Below are positions 6,751 to 16,332 of a DNA stretch of 53,790 nt, in pieces. This DNA comes from an uncultured Colwellia sp. Its GTDB lineage: Bacteria > Pseudomonadota > Gammaproteobacteria > Enterobacterales > Alteromonadaceae. The notes below the pieces were generated by a model. That model ran no database searches. It saw only the letters and a program-made list of their open reading frames with translations, and was not told the DNA's origin. The position numbers and the translations under genes were made by a program. Where the stretch lies: positions 1 to 53,790 of the forward strand of contig CAJWZC010000015.1 of assembly GCA_913049915.1 (NCBI GenBank), given 5' to 3'. How positions within the stretch are numbered: the first letter of the stretch is position 1; each line of letters begins with the position of its first letter.

Positions 6751-9621
6751 ATGATTTTCTCCAAATTTTTTAAAACAAAAATTAACTGGCAACATAAAGA
6801 CGCTACTGTGCGTATTACCGCTATTAATGATGAATTATCTGCTGATAACAGTGAGCAATTCGCCATATTAAGTGAACTTATTAATCAAGATGTTAGTGAT
6901 TTAGTGCGCCGGGCTGCGCTTATCAAAGTAGCAAGTTTTGAATGTTACCTTGAAGCAAGTAAAGATAATGACCAAGTAAAAGTAAAACAATTTGCCGCCA
7001 AACAAGTACATGATATTTTAGCCACTGATCACAAGATAACGATCAGTACTGAACAAAAGCAAACGCTATTAGCTCAACAAGTGACAACACCCGTGTTGTC
7101 GACTGCTTTATTAGAAGCATGGTTAGCTCATGAACAAGATAGCGCTATTATGATATGCATTTACCAGCAAATAAGTGCTCGTAAAACGACAATGCATTTA
7201 TTAACGCATAGTTTTAACCAAAAACAATATCCTGATTTTCAGACTTATTTACTCAATCAAGTTGATGACAGTAGAGTATTAGAAAAGCTAAGTAAAAAAG
7301 CATGTAATGAAGTATTATCGCGACAAATTGAAGATAAAATCACAGCAATACAGACCGCGATTGAGAAACCAAAAAAATTAGCTAAGAAAATTCAACTGAC
7401 CTTAGCAAAACTGCAAGCATTAAAAGATGTTGCTGATTACGGTGTTTACAAAAAGCGTAGAACACTATTAATTAATGATTGGCAGGTACTTGAAGTAGAA
7501 TTTGAAGTTTTTACTGCTGAAGAACTCACTATTTTTAATGATAAATATCACAGTATAATAACTCAGCTGGAAAAGTTGTTCATTGCCAAGGCAGAAAACT
7601 ATCAGCAGCAAATAATAAGCGATAAGTTAGCTCACGATAAACAGCAAGACAAAAAAGAGTTTACTCAACAGCTTAATCAAATCAGCCAAGGTATTACCAC
7701 AGCGGTTTTTTCAAGTAATAATTTTGATGAAGAGCAATTCAAAGACTTGTTACGTAAATTAAGTACTGATATCAAGACATCAGTACTTAATAAAGAAGAG
7801 CAAGATGTTTTTATTATGCAAGTAATAAAATTAACAAAACGTTTAGGTGAAATACCTGAAATAGCAGAGTCAGTTAGTGAAGCTACCAATTTAATTTCGA
7901 AAATATCACAATTAACCTTACCCAAGACATTAGATGAGTTAAACGATCGTCAAGAAACCTATAATAATTGGTTAAAAGCATGGCGCGTCATTGAACAAAA
8001 GACAGCGGGTATTTTACCGGAATCAATTGTTCAAGCTCAAAAAGAAATCGTAAGTAACTGGCAGGGTGGATTAAAATCACTACAAAGTAAGCAAAAAGAA
8101 CTGTTTATTCAACATAAAAAAAGATTAGTTGATATAAAACGCTTACTTAGTAATGGTAAATTCAAGGTTTGTTTTGGTTTGTTTAAAGGCGTGAAAGAAA
8201 GCATTCACCAATTGTCCGCTCAGCAACAGCACCAATTACAACGTGATTTTGACGAAGTTAGTGAAAAAATGGTCGAGCTTAGCGATTGGGAACACTATAT
8301 CGCCACACCACGTAAACAAAAGTTGTTGGTAGCCATGCAAACATTGGTTGAAACACCTCTTGATAATCCGAATGAACAATCTAGCAAAGTTAAAGAGTAC
8401 CGTAATACCTGGAATTCTTTAGGTCACGCCGATGCAGATGTTGATAAACAGCTAAATGAGCAGTTCAATCAACTTTGTGAACAAGCGTTTGCCCCATGTC
8501 GTTTGTTTTATGCTGAGCAAGATAAAATACGTCTACAGCATCTAGAACAGCGTCAAAAACTATTAGAAAAAGTAGAACAGTTGGTTGTAAACTTTAATCA
8601 GTCGCAAGAAGCACAAACGATAGATTTCAAAAAACTGGACGGTAAACTCAATAATTTACAACAACAGTGGAATAACGCTGGTGAAGTTGATCGTAACCAA
8701 TATAAAAAATTACAGCTTAAATTTAAAAACACTATTACCCCGATTAAAAATGCCATTAGCCAGTTTCACTTAAGTAATAGCGTAGAAAAACAAATTTTAA
8801 TCACTAAAGCAGAAGAGTTATTGGCTAGTGAAGATGTTTTAGTTGCTATTGAATCGGCGAAACAGTTACAGCAAAAATGGCGTGAAGTAGGCTTTGCTGG
8901 TAATCATCAAGAGAATCAATTATGGCAAAAATTTCGTGAAATTAATGATGCGTTATTTTCTAAAAGACAACAGTTTAAGTCTGATCAACAAGCGGCGTTA
9001 TCGACTCAACAACAAGTATTTGTTGATCAAATCGTTATTATTGAAGAGTCCCTTAATCGCTTAACGACCAAAGATGATAAGCCAGCATTGCAATCAATCA
9101 CACAACAAGCAGAAACGTTACTTAAAGAAGTTATTGCTAATAGACCTGTTATTAAAACTGTAGTAGTTCGTCTTGAAAAAGTAATCAAAAATATTGAACA
9201 GCTTATTGAAAGTAACAACCAGGTTAAGGCATCACAAAGTTGGTTGAGTTTGTTTGAGTTAATGTCCTTGCAAGCTGAAAGTAATCAAATATTAACAGCA
9301 ATACAAGTCTCATCTGTTTTCAATAACTTAACAAGTTTTTGGCAAAAACGTTTCCAAGAGCATGTTAAGTTAACGAAACCAGTTCAACCAAGTTCTCGCT
9401 CTGATAAAACCTTAGAAATTGAAATACTTGGGAAAAGTGATTCACCAGCAGAGTTAGCTGCCCAGCGCATGAAAGTGCAAGTACAGTTAATGCAGGAGCA
9501 AATGATTTCAGGTACTGAGATTGATTTAAATAAACTACTTGTTGATTGGTTAATGTTAGGTGCACTTGCTGAAAGTGATTTACCATTAATTGAGCGGTTA
9601 AAAGGTATTTATTGCCTATAG
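6751..9621 (+). CDS. Large DUF349-repeat protein
   Basis: 956-residue, highly helical cytoplasmic protein with several DUF349 units, recognised by repeated tryptophan-centred segments such as YRNTWNSLGHAD, LQQQWNNAGEVD and LQQKWREVGFAG, each starting a long charged helix with an RLxYxxQ/K-like continuation. The first about 170 residues are a separate helical domain that includes LINQDVSDLVRRAALIKV, reminiscent of HEAT-like repeats. Glutamine and lysine are abundant and coiled coils are likely through 330-900. The function of DUF349 proteins is not established. No signal peptide is present. The gene is followed by a strong terminator and looks monocistronic. The ATG at 6751 has a weak ribosome binding site. 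Confidence 0.8.
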   Translation: MIFSKFFKTKINWQHKDATVRITAINDELSADNSEQFAILSELINQDVSDLVRRAALIKVASFECYLEASKDNDQVKVKQFAAKQVHDILATDHKITISTEQKQTLLAQQVTTPVLSTALLEAWLAHEQDSAIMICIYQQISARKTTMHLLTHSFNQKQYPDFQTYLLNQVDDSRVLEKLSKKACNEVLSRQIEDKITAIQTAIEKPKKLAKKIQLTLAKLQALKDVADYGVYKKRRTLLINDWQVLEVEFEVFTAEELTIFNDKYHSIITQLEKLFIAKAENYQQQIISDKLAHDKQQDKKEFTQQLNQISQGITTAVFSSNNFDEEQFKDLLRKLSTDIKTSVLNKEEQDVFIMQVIKLTKRLGEIPEIAESVSEATNLISKISQLTLPKTLDELNDRQETYNNWLKAWRVIEQKTAGILPESIVQAQKEIVSNWQGGLKSLQSKQKELFIQHKKRLVDIKRLLSNGKFKVCFGLFKGVKESIHQLSAQQQHQLQRDFDEVSEKMVELSDWEHYIATPRKQKLLVAMQTLVETPLDNPNEQSSKVKEYRNTWNSLGHADADVDKQLNEQFNQLCEQAFAPCRLFYAEQDKIRLQHLEQRQKLLEKVEQLVVNFNQSQEAQTIDFKKLDGKLNNLQQQWNNAGEVDRNQYKKLQLKFKNTITPIKNAISQFHLSNSVEKQILITKAEELLASEDVLVAIESAKQLQQKWREVGFAGNHQENQLWQKFREINDALFSKRQQFKSDQQAALSTQQQVFVDQIVIIEESLNRLTTKDDKPALQSITQQAETLLKEVIANRPVIKTVVVRLEKVIKNIEQLIESNNQVKASQSWLSLFELMSLQAESNQILTAIQVSSVFNNLTSFWQKRFQEHVKLTKPVQPSSRSDKTLEIEILGKSDSPAELAAQRMKVQVQLMQEQMISGTEIDLNKLLVDWLMLGALAESDLPLIERLKGIYCL

Positions 9622-9693
9622 AAGAATTATTAACCTTAATGCTATCAGGTAAATTCAGTTAAATGTAACGAACAGAAACAACTATAATAACTC

Positions 9694-9737
9694 AAAGTCA
9701 GTTTGCTTCTTAATTTGAAGCAAACTGACTTTTTTAT
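9694..9737 (+). terminator. Intrinsic terminator after the DUF349 gene
   Basis: Perfect 16-bp stem (9694-9709 with 9717-9732) and seven-base loop, followed by a run of Ts. It lies 73 bp after the DUF349 stop codon. Confidence 0.9.
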
Positions 9738-10193
9738 AAAACTTGTACTAAAAAATCGATAAAACATCAACCAACAACTACATCTCTATTTTTTATTGGT
9801 GATTATGATCAAAAATTTACTATTAAATACTATGTTCTTTACGAAAATCTCGTTTTAAGAGTTCTGTTAAGTTCAGTAATTACTGTGGAAGCAAGTAGTT
9901 GTTAACTCTCCATAGATGATGCCTGATTAGCTAATACTCACAGGCGAATAATATGCTCTACTTAGTTAAAACAAGTATATTTCCTTTCCTTATGTATTGC
10001 TAACACGTAATCTGACTATAATTTTTGTATAAAAAATAGTCAGGAAAACTACTGTGTATTGATACCATCAGTTGGTAAATACTTAATTTATAGCTAAAAA
10101 TTGCGTTTAATTAATTGATATGAATGTTGAGCCAAATAGTTGGGGTATAGGTGAACAATCAGTCTTAAATAATTTATGTGTTAAGGAAGTTAT
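9738..10193. other. Gap with one hairpin
   Basis: No gene is visible. A hairpin with arms CTGACTAT (10012-10019) and ATAGTCAG (10036-10043) has complementary A and T runs inside it, so the stem is longer than the arms. It could be a terminator of an unseen transcript or a processed leader. The acetyltransferase ribosome binding site AAGGAAG sits at the right end. Confidence 0.4.
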
Positions 10194-10682
10194 ATGATAC
10201 GAGTAATACAAGATAAAGACGCAGAGGCTATTTGTGATATTTATAACCATTACATTACCGATACTATTATTACTTTTGAAGAGCAAACAATAACCTCTGC
10301 TGATATGTTAAGTAGGATCACAAATGTACTTAACAGTGAATTACCTTGGCTAGTTGTTGAAGATGAGAAAGGAAAGGTTGTTGGTTATGCTTATGCAGCC
10401 AAGTGGCGTGAACGTTTTTCTTTTCGATTCTCAGTAGAAGTTACTGTGTATTTATCATCAAAGCATGGCGGAAAAGGTTTAGGTAGTCAGCTATATCAAG
10501 CTTTATTTGAAAAATTAAAAGCGTCGGGTATTCATAGTGTTATTGGTGGTATTACCTTACCCAATATTGCCAGTGTAGCTGTGCATGAGAAATTTGGCAT
10601 GGTTAAAGTAGCCCATTTTACAGAAGTTGGCTTAAAGTTTGGCCGCTGGTTAGATGTTGGTTATTGGCAAGCGACGCTTTAG
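10194..10682 (+). CDS. GNAT acetyltransferase, PAT/MnaT-like
   Basis: 162-residue GCN5-related N-acetyltransferase of the phosphinothricin/methionine-sulfone group (YncA/MnaT/Pat). It begins with the typical DAEAICDIYNHYI segment and a TITFEEQ strand. The acetyl-CoA pyrophosphate loop is HGGKGLGSQL (residues 91-100), and the C-terminal PNIASVAVHEKFGM plus DVGYWQ segments match the group. Relatives acetylate amino acid analogues such as methionine sulfone or phosphinothricin; the native substrate here cannot be told. The ribosome binding site AAGGAAG fits the ATG at 10194. It is a single-gene unit. Confidence 0.85.
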   Translation: MIRVIQDKDAEAICDIYNHYITDTIITFEEQTITSADMLSRITNVLNSELPWLVVEDEKGKVVGYAYAAKWRERFSFRFSVEVTVYLSSKHGGKGLGSQLYQALFEKLKASGIHSVIGGITLPNIASVAVHEKFGMVKVAHFTEVGLKFGRWLDVGYWQATL

Positions 10683-10916
10683 TCTTTAAATCTTAGTCGT
10701 AAACGCTAGGTCACCGTTATTTTACTATGTTATTTATCCTATTATCAGTCGTGGCAGCAAAGGCGTACAATATTATGCTTTTTTACCGTGGTAATGTATC
10801 TTAAAATTATGGCTAACCATCGTAACTCACTTACATTTATTTAGCGTATGTGATTAAGTACTTATAATTAAAAAGATAGTAAATTCAATCGATACAAACG
10901 TATAAGGTAGCCATCT

Positions 10917-13900
10917 ATGCCATCGAAAAAAATGTTGTATAAAAAATCTCTACTCTCAGGTATTGCTCTCAGTGTTTTGTTGGCTTTGCCAACTACTTTT
11001 GCACAGACATCGACTAAATCATCTATAAAGACTAGCGAAGAAAGCGTAAAAGAAACAACTGAGAAATGGTCTGTAAATGATCCTCAAGGACAATTTTCTA
11101 CTGCAAATATTGATGTTCGTTCAGGTACTTGGATGAATGTTGATTTAAGTCCAGATGGTAAAACCATTGCCTTTGATTTATTGGGTGATATCTACACCAT
11201 GCCAGCTTCAGGTGGTGAAGCCAAAGCATTAATGACTGATGTTGCATGGCAAATGCAACCCCGTTTTAGCCCTGATGGTAAGTATATTGCCTTTACTTCT
11301 GATGAAGAGGGTGGTGATAATTTATGGATAATGAAAGTCGATGGCAGTGAGTCAAAAGCAGTAACAACCGAAACTTTCCGTTTATTAAATAGCCCAGCAT
11401 GGTCTCCGGATGGTAATTATATTGTTGGCCGTAAACACTTTACTGGTTCCCGCTCTTTAGGTGCTGGTGAAGTGTGGATGTATCATAAGTCTGGTGGCAA
11501 TGGCGTTATGTTAACTAAACGTCCAAATGAACAAAAAGATTTAGGCGAACCAGCATTCTCTCATGACGGTAAATATGTTTATTTTTCACAAGATGCTACG
11601 CCAGGTAAAAGCTTTCACTATTCAAAAGACTCTGAAAAGGGCATTTATAAAATTAAACGTCTTGAGCTTGAAACCGGTGAAATTAAAGTGGTTGTATCAG
11701 GTAAAGGGGGTGCAATAAGACCAACACTTTCACCTGATGGTAAATACTTAGCCTTTATCAGTCGTGATGATTTCCAATCAAACTTATATTTATACAATTT
11801 GAGAAGTGGTGAGGAAACTAAAGTTTATGATGGTTTAGACCGTGATATGCAGGAAACTTGGGCTATCCATGGGGTTTATCCTACCATGGCTTGGGCACCT
11901 GACAGTGATGGTTTAGTTTTCTGGTCAGGGGGGAAAATTAATAAGTTATCACTTGAATCTAAAAAATCTACCGTAATTGAATTTCATGTTAAAACACAAA
12001 AGAAAATTCAAACAGCGGTACGTTTTACGCAAGACTTAGATCAAAAAACTTTCGATACTAAGATGTTACGTGACGTTAAAGTATCTCCTAATGGTAAAGT
12101 TGCGGTATTTGAATCAATGGGGCTGCTTTACACCAAAAGCTTACCTAACGGCAAATCGAAGCGCTTAACCAAACAAAAAGGTCAGTTTGAACTTAATCCA
12201 AGTTTCTCACGTGATGGTAAAAAAATTGTTTACGTAAGTTGGGACGATAAAACGTTAGGTCAAGTACGTGTTGTTTCTAGCCGCGGTGGTAAAGGTAAAA
12301 AAATCACCCGTGAACCGGGTAAATACGTAGAACCAAGCTTTTCGCCTAATGGTAAAGTTGTTGTTTATCGTAAAGTCAGTGGCGGTTATATTACCGATCC
12401 TACCTGGGGTTTAAACCCCGGTGTTTATTCCGTATCAGCTAAAGGTGGTAAGGCCACATTGGTTACTGAAAAGGGTGTACAACCACACTTTGGTGCGCGA
12501 AATGATCGTGTTTATTTAATACGTGATGGAAAAGTACCTCATATTTCACGGGTTGATCTAGACGGTCAACACGACACTAAGTTATATCAAGGCAAGTTTG
12601 CTTCAGAATATCGTGTATCTCCAGATGGTCAATACCTTGCTTTTGCCGAACGCTTCAAAGTTTTCGTTACACCGCTTGTAGAACGTGGTGATGTGATTGA
12701 TATTGGTCCTAAAGCGAAAAATTTACCAGTAGAGCAATTATCAGTACGTGCTGGTGAAGGTGTTAATTGGAATGGTAAATCTAACGAGCTTTATTGGAGT
12801 CTAGGAGCTGATTTATACCAAGCCTCTGTAAAAGGCTTATTTGAGGTTAGCAGTAAAAGTAGTGACACAACGTCTGATGATAACGCTGATAACTCAGTGG
12901 TTGAAGCTAAGGTAAAGAATCCAACTAATCCAGTAAAAGTAGTTAACTTAAGCTATAAACAAAAAGTTGATGTTCCATCAGGTCATGTTGCTTTCGTTGG
13001 TGGTAACGTTATCACCATGGAAGGAGAACAAGTTATTGAAAATGGCGTTGTGCTTGTTGAAGGTAACAAAATCAAAGCAGTTGGTACTAAAGGGCAAGTT
13101 AACATCCCAAGTGATGCAATAATCATTGATATTACCGATAAGACTGTAATGCCAGGGTTGATTGATGCTCATGCACATGGCTCACAAGGCAGTAATGAAA
13201 TTATTCCACAGCAAAACTGGATAAATTATGCTGGTTTAGCGCTAGGTGTTACCACTATTCACGATCCTTCAAACGATACCACAGAATTTTTTGCTGCCAG
13301 TGAAATGCAAAAAGCCGGTAAGATAGTTGCCGCACGTTTATTCTCAACCGGTACTATTTTATATGGTGCGACTATCCCAGGGTATACTTCACATGTAGAT
13401 AGTTTAGATGATGCTAAATTTCACGTTGAACGTTTAAAAGCGGCAGGGGCCTTTAGTGTTAAAAGCTATAACCAACCACGCCGTAACCAACGCCAGCAGT
13501 TTATCCAAGCCGCGCGTGAATTAGAAATGATGGTAGTACCAGAAGGTGGTTCATTACTACAACATAACTTAACCATGGTTGTTGATGGGCATACAACGTT
13601 AGAACACTCAATTTCTACCGCTAAAATTTATGATGATATCAAGCAATTATGGTCTCAATCTGATATGGCTTACACACCAACAATGGGTGTTGCTTATGGC
13701 GGTATATCAGGTGAAAACTATTGGTATGATACAACCAATGTTTGGGAACACCCACGCTTAAGTAAATATGTACCAAGCGAGTTTTTAGATCCACGTTCTA
13801 TGCGTAGACCAAAAGCACCGCTTCATCATTACAACCACTTTAACGTAGCTAAAGTCGCTAAAGAAATGCAAGACTTAGGTGTTGAAGTCAATGCTGGTGG

Positions 13901-14219
13901 CCATGGCCAACGTGAAGGGTTAGCAATGCACTGGGAAATGTGGATGATGGCACAAGGTGGTATGACGCCACTACAAGCTATTCGTACTGCGACTATTTCA
14001 CCAGCAATATCCCTTGGCTTAGATAAAGATCTAGGCTCAATAACCGTCGGTAAACTGGCTGATATGATTGTTATTGATGGTGACGTCAGTAAAGATATAC
14101 GTTTAAGCGATAAGGTAACTCATACTATGGTTAACGGCCGTTTGTACAACGCCGATACCATGAATGAGATTGGTAACTATGATAACAAACGTGAAAAATT
14201 CTATTTCGAAAATCAGTAG
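10917..14219 (+). CDS. Exported beta-propeller/amidohydrolase fusion protein
   Basis: 1100 residues. A signal peptide (charged MPSKKMLYKKS, hydrophobic core, LPTTFAQ cleavage region) points to export. Residues about 50-660 are TolB/PD40-type propeller blades with repeated SPDGKxIAF-like motifs. Residues about 690-1090 form an amidohydrolase of the imidazolonepropionase-like group: GLIDAHAHG with metal ligands His752 and His754, later histidines in TTLEHS and GGHGQ, and the C-terminal VGKLADMIVIDGD strand. The combination is known in marine Gammaproteobacteria and is thought to act on peptides or cyclic amides outside the cytoplasm, but the substrate is not established. A terminator follows. 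Confidence 0.88.
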   Translation: MPSKKMLYKKSLLSGIALSVLLALPTTFAQTSTKSSIKTSEESVKETTEKWSVNDPQGQFSTANIDVRSGTWMNVDLSPDGKTIAFDLLGDIYTMPASGGEAKALMTDVAWQMQPRFSPDGKYIAFTSDEEGGDNLWIMKVDGSESKAVTTETFRLLNSPAWSPDGNYIVGRKHFTGSRSLGAGEVWMYHKSGGNGVMLTKRPNEQKDLGEPAFSHDGKYVYFSQDATPGKSFHYSKDSEKGIYKIKRLELETGEIKVVVSGKGGAIRPTLSPDGKYLAFISRDDFQSNLYLYNLRSGEETKVYDGLDRDMQETWAIHGVYPTMAWAPDSDGLVFWSGGKINKLSLESKKSTVIEFHVKTQKKIQTAVRFTQDLDQKTFDTKMLRDVKVSPNGKVAVFESMGLLYTKSLPNGKSKRLTKQKGQFELNPSFSRDGKKIVYVSWDDKTLGQVRVVSSRGGKGKKITREPGKYVEPSFSPNGKVVVYRKVSGGYITDPTWGLNPGVYSVSAKGGKATLVTEKGVQPHFGARNDRVYLIRDGKVPHISRVDLDGQHDTKLYQGKFASEYRVSPDGQYLAFAERFKVFVTPLVERGDVIDIGPKAKNLPVEQLSVRAGEGVNWNGKSNELYWSLGADLYQASVKGLFEVSSKSSDTTSDDNADNSVVEAKVKNPTNPVKVVNLSYKQKVDVPSGHVAFVGGNVITMEGEQVIENGVVLVEGNKIKAVGTKGQVNIPSDAIIIDITDKTVMPGLIDAHAHGSQGSNEIIPQQNWINYAGLALGVTTIHDPSNDTTEFFAASEMQKAGKIVAARLFSTGTILYGATIPGYTSHVDSLDDAKFHVERLKAAGAFSVKSYNQPRRNQRQQFIQAARELEMMVVPEGGSLLQHNLTMVVDGHTTLEHSISTAKIYDDIKQLWSQSDMAYTPTMGVAYGGISGENYWYDTTNVWEHPRLSKYVPSEFLDPRSMRRPKAPLHHYNHFNVAKVAKEMQDLGVEVNAGGHGQREGLAMHWEMWMMAQGGMTPLQAIRTATISPAISLGLDKDLGSITVGKLADMIVIDGDVSKDIRLSDKVTHTMVNGRLYNADTMNEIGNYDNKREKFYFENQ

Positions 14220-14251
14220 TCTTTATTGTTAAACTAACCTTTGTTGAATAG

Positions 14252-14290
14252 ATGGTCAATATCGTCTAAAACATGGTCAATATCGTCTAA
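14252..14290. repeat. 18-bp direct duplication
   Basis: ATGGTCAATATCGTCTAA occurs at 14252-14269 and again at 14273-14290, a 21-bp period, between the amidohydrolase stop and its terminator. It is probably a local slippage duplication. Confidence 0.8.
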
Positions 14291-14293
14291 TAT

Positions 14294-14326
14294 AAAAGCC
14301 AGCAACTATACTTGCTGGCTTTTTTC
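14294..14326 (+). terminator. Intrinsic terminator after the amidohydrolase
   Basis: Perfect 12-bp stem (14294-14305 with 14312-14323), six-base loop and T tract. Confidence 0.92.
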
Positions 14327-14369
14327 TTAACTAAAAATAAGCATAACGACATTAAAAGGAAATTAACGC

Positions 14370-14549
14370 GTGATAAAAAGTTTACAAGATAAAATAATAG
14401 CAGTTTGTGATAAAAAAGTGACTCAAAAGGGCAACAATGTCGGGTTATCATTTTATGCATTTTTTGCTAACAAAAATGATGACCCTGAGTTATTAATGGA
14501 AGCGGCAACGTGGTGGATCATTACCCATAAACTTGACCATTTTGAATAA
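14370..14549 (+). CDS. Small protein, possibly truncated by a nonsense mutation
   Basis: 59-codon frame starting at GTG 14370 with AAAGGA ten bases upstream. The product begins VIKSLQDKIIAVCDKKV and contains FFANKNDDPELLMEAA and WWIITHKLDHFE, which looks like genuine soluble protein. I do not recognise the family. After the TAA at 14547-14549 the same frame continues ALKIKALVMAEQ to TAG at 14586-14588, a plausible helical C-terminus, so the ancestral protein may have been 72 residues with a Lys or Gln codon at the stop. It could still be functional at 59 residues. It stands between the amidohydrolase terminator and the MYG1 gene. Confidence 0.5.
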   Translation: MIKSLQDKIIAVCDKKVTQKGNNVGLSFYAFFANKNDDPELLMEAATWWIITHKLDHFE

Positions 14550-14763
14550 GCATTGAAAATTAAAGCGCTAGTAATGGCTGAACAGTAGCATCTTCAAGTG
14601 TAATGGGTATAGCTCTACATAATCAGCTGTTTTTGTTTGCTGTCTTCGTATAGAATTCGACATATAATTTTTACTGATTATACTTTTCAAGAATAGAAGA
14701 GTCCAATCAGTAAATTTTACACTAGCGATACCTTTTTTCTCTTTCTAAAATGATCCCAAACAA

Positions 14764-15648
14764 ATGAATGATATAACGATAGCTACTCACAACGGTAATT
14801 TTCATGCAGATGATGTTTTCAGTATCGCTGCACTTAAAAACATATTCCCTTCTATAAAACTGATACGTACACGTAATTTAGAACTTATCGCTAAAGCACA
14901 TATCGTGATTGATGTAGGTGGTGAGTATGATCCAGATGCGGGTCGTTTTGATCATCATCAACGAGGTGGTGCTGGTGAGCGTGAAAATGGTATTCCCTAT
15001 TCTTCGTTTGGTTTGATTTGGCAGAAATATGGTGTAAAAATATGTCAGGGTAATCAAGAAGTAGCAAATTCTGTTGATGCGGGTTTAGTCTCAACAATTG
15101 ATGCCATTGATTGTGGGTATGCTGAGGGTGTTACTAAAGGTATAACCCAAGGCATTAGCCTTAGCCAAACTATTTCAATGTTTAACCCTACGTGGCAAGA
15201 AGAAAGTCACTTTGATACTTGTTTTGATGAAGCGGTTGAGTTTGCATCACGCGTGTTAACTCGATTCATTGCCTCTGCTAATGGTGGCATTAGTGCCAAA
15301 GATATCGTCGCTAAAGCTATCGAGAATGCTAAAGATCCTCGAGTGATCGTTTTAGAGCAATATACCCCATGGAAAAAAACCGTTCACGCTTTGTCTGAAG
15401 TTGCTTTATATATGGTTTATCCATCAAATTCTGGCCAATGGCGTATTCAAACAGTACCTGTAGAGCCGGGTTCATTCGAAGATAGAAAACCACTACCTAA
15501 TGCATGGGCTGGTTTATCTGATCAAGCGCTTAAAGACGCAACGGGTATTGATGACGCAATGTTTTGTCATAATGGTTTATTTATTGCGGGCGCAGAATCC
15601 TTTGAAAGTACTATGAAAATGGCATCTATGGCACTTGAAGCCGAATAG
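14764..15648 (+). CDS. MYG1 family protein (putative exonuclease)
   Basis: 294-residue protein of the MYG1/UPF0160 family, related to DHH phosphoesterases. The N-terminal metal motif is ATHNGNFHADDVFS (His9, His14, Asp16, Asp17), followed by VIDVGGEYDP and the FDHHQRGG signature. The C-terminal region has WRIQTVPVEPGSFEDRKPLP and FCHNGLFIAGA, also typical. The eukaryotic homologue is a 3'-5' RNA exonuclease; bacterial members are less studied, so RNA processing is inferred from the family. No signal peptide, so it should be cytoplasmic. The next gene encodes a CPXCG protein, but a 110-bp spacer leaves an operon uncertain. Confidence 0.9.
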   Translation: MNDITIATHNGNFHADDVFSIAALKNIFPSIKLIRTRNLELIAKAHIVIDVGGEYDPDAGRFDHHQRGGAGERENGIPYSSFGLIWQKYGVKICQGNQEVANSVDAGLVSTIDAIDCGYAEGVTKGITQGISLSQTISMFNPTWQEESHFDTCFDEAVEFASRVLTRFIASANGGISAKDIVAKAIENAKDPRVIVLEQYTPWKKTVHALSEVALYMVYPSNSGQWRIQTVPVEPGSFEDRKPLPNAWAGLSDQALKDATGIDDAMFCHNGLFIAGAESFESTMKMASMALEAE

Positions 15649-15758
15649 AAGTCAATTATAAACTATAAAATGTTAAATAATTAACACATAATCATCTCAA
15701 TGCTCAGTTCTTTGAGTTGTTATGTTTTTTATGATTTGTAAAGTAGAGAGAAGAAAAA

Positions 15759-15956
15759 TTGAATCAATTAACTAAGAAGTCTATAGGTTGTCCCTACTGT
15801 GGTGAAACGATTAAAGTACTCATTGACTCAACCGATGTGGCACAACAGTATATTGAAGATTGCCAAGTATGTTGTAAGCCAATAAATTTCTTAGTGTTTG
15901 AAAGTGATGATGGTGAAATTACCGTCAGTGTTTTCAGTGAAGATGAAGCGTTTTAA
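15759..15956 (+). CDS. CPXCG-motif zinc-ribbon protein
   Basis: 65-residue protein of the CPXCG cysteine-rich family. The zinc ribbon is formed by CPYCGE (13-18) and CQVCCKP (38-44), followed by an acidic tail with the family-typical FESDDGEITVSVFSEDEAF. The start is a TTG at 15759 preceded by AGAGAGAAG; no ATG is available in this frame. Function unknown, cytoplasmic. Confidence 0.82.
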   Translation: MNQLTKKSIGCPYCGETIKVLIDSTDVAQQYIEDCQVCCKPINFLVFESDDGEITVSVFSEDEAF

Positions 15957-16199
15957 TAAAACCAAAAGTAACTGAGTATACATTGATAAAAGCAGGGATT
16001 AAGTTACTGTATTGCCTTAGCATACAAAAACCTAATCCCTATTTTTTCATCTATGAAATTAGTGTCTGCTCTTTCGATATTTTTTTGTAGCTATTTATTA
16101 GGTATTTATACAAGGTAGGGCCTTTATAATGTAGTTATTCCACATAAAAAGGCGATAACGCTGTAAAATGGCCAATAAATACTGTCCAAATGATTTGGC

Positions 16200-16304
16200 T
16201 AAAAGCGTTTTACTTTTTGTTGAGTAGTATGTGCTTAGAGTGACTATGCTTCATACTACTCGTCGCGATTAAAACGCTTTTATCTGGAACAAAATTTAAT
16301 CGCG
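16200..16304. repeat. Nested inverted repeats between convergent genes
   Basis: Two inverted repeats share one axis: TAAAAGCGTTTTA (16200-16212) with TAAAACGCTTTTA (16270-16282), and GAGTAGTATG (16222-16231) with CATACTACTC (16252-16261). A competing pair, CGCGATTAAA (16264-16273) with TTTAATCGCG (16295-16304), overlaps the right arm. Lying just past the end of the TonB receptor gene, this may be a bidirectional terminator, though its size and two alternative folds are unusual. I see no gene in the rest of 15957-16332. Confidence 0.5.
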
Positions 16305-16332
16305 AAAGATCAATAGTCCCTAGTTAAGTTAA

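Noticed and set aside
12978-13178. Long frames antisense to the amidohydrolase, DUF349, MYG1 and other genes
   Set aside because: They are shadows of well-supported genes with no family features of their own.
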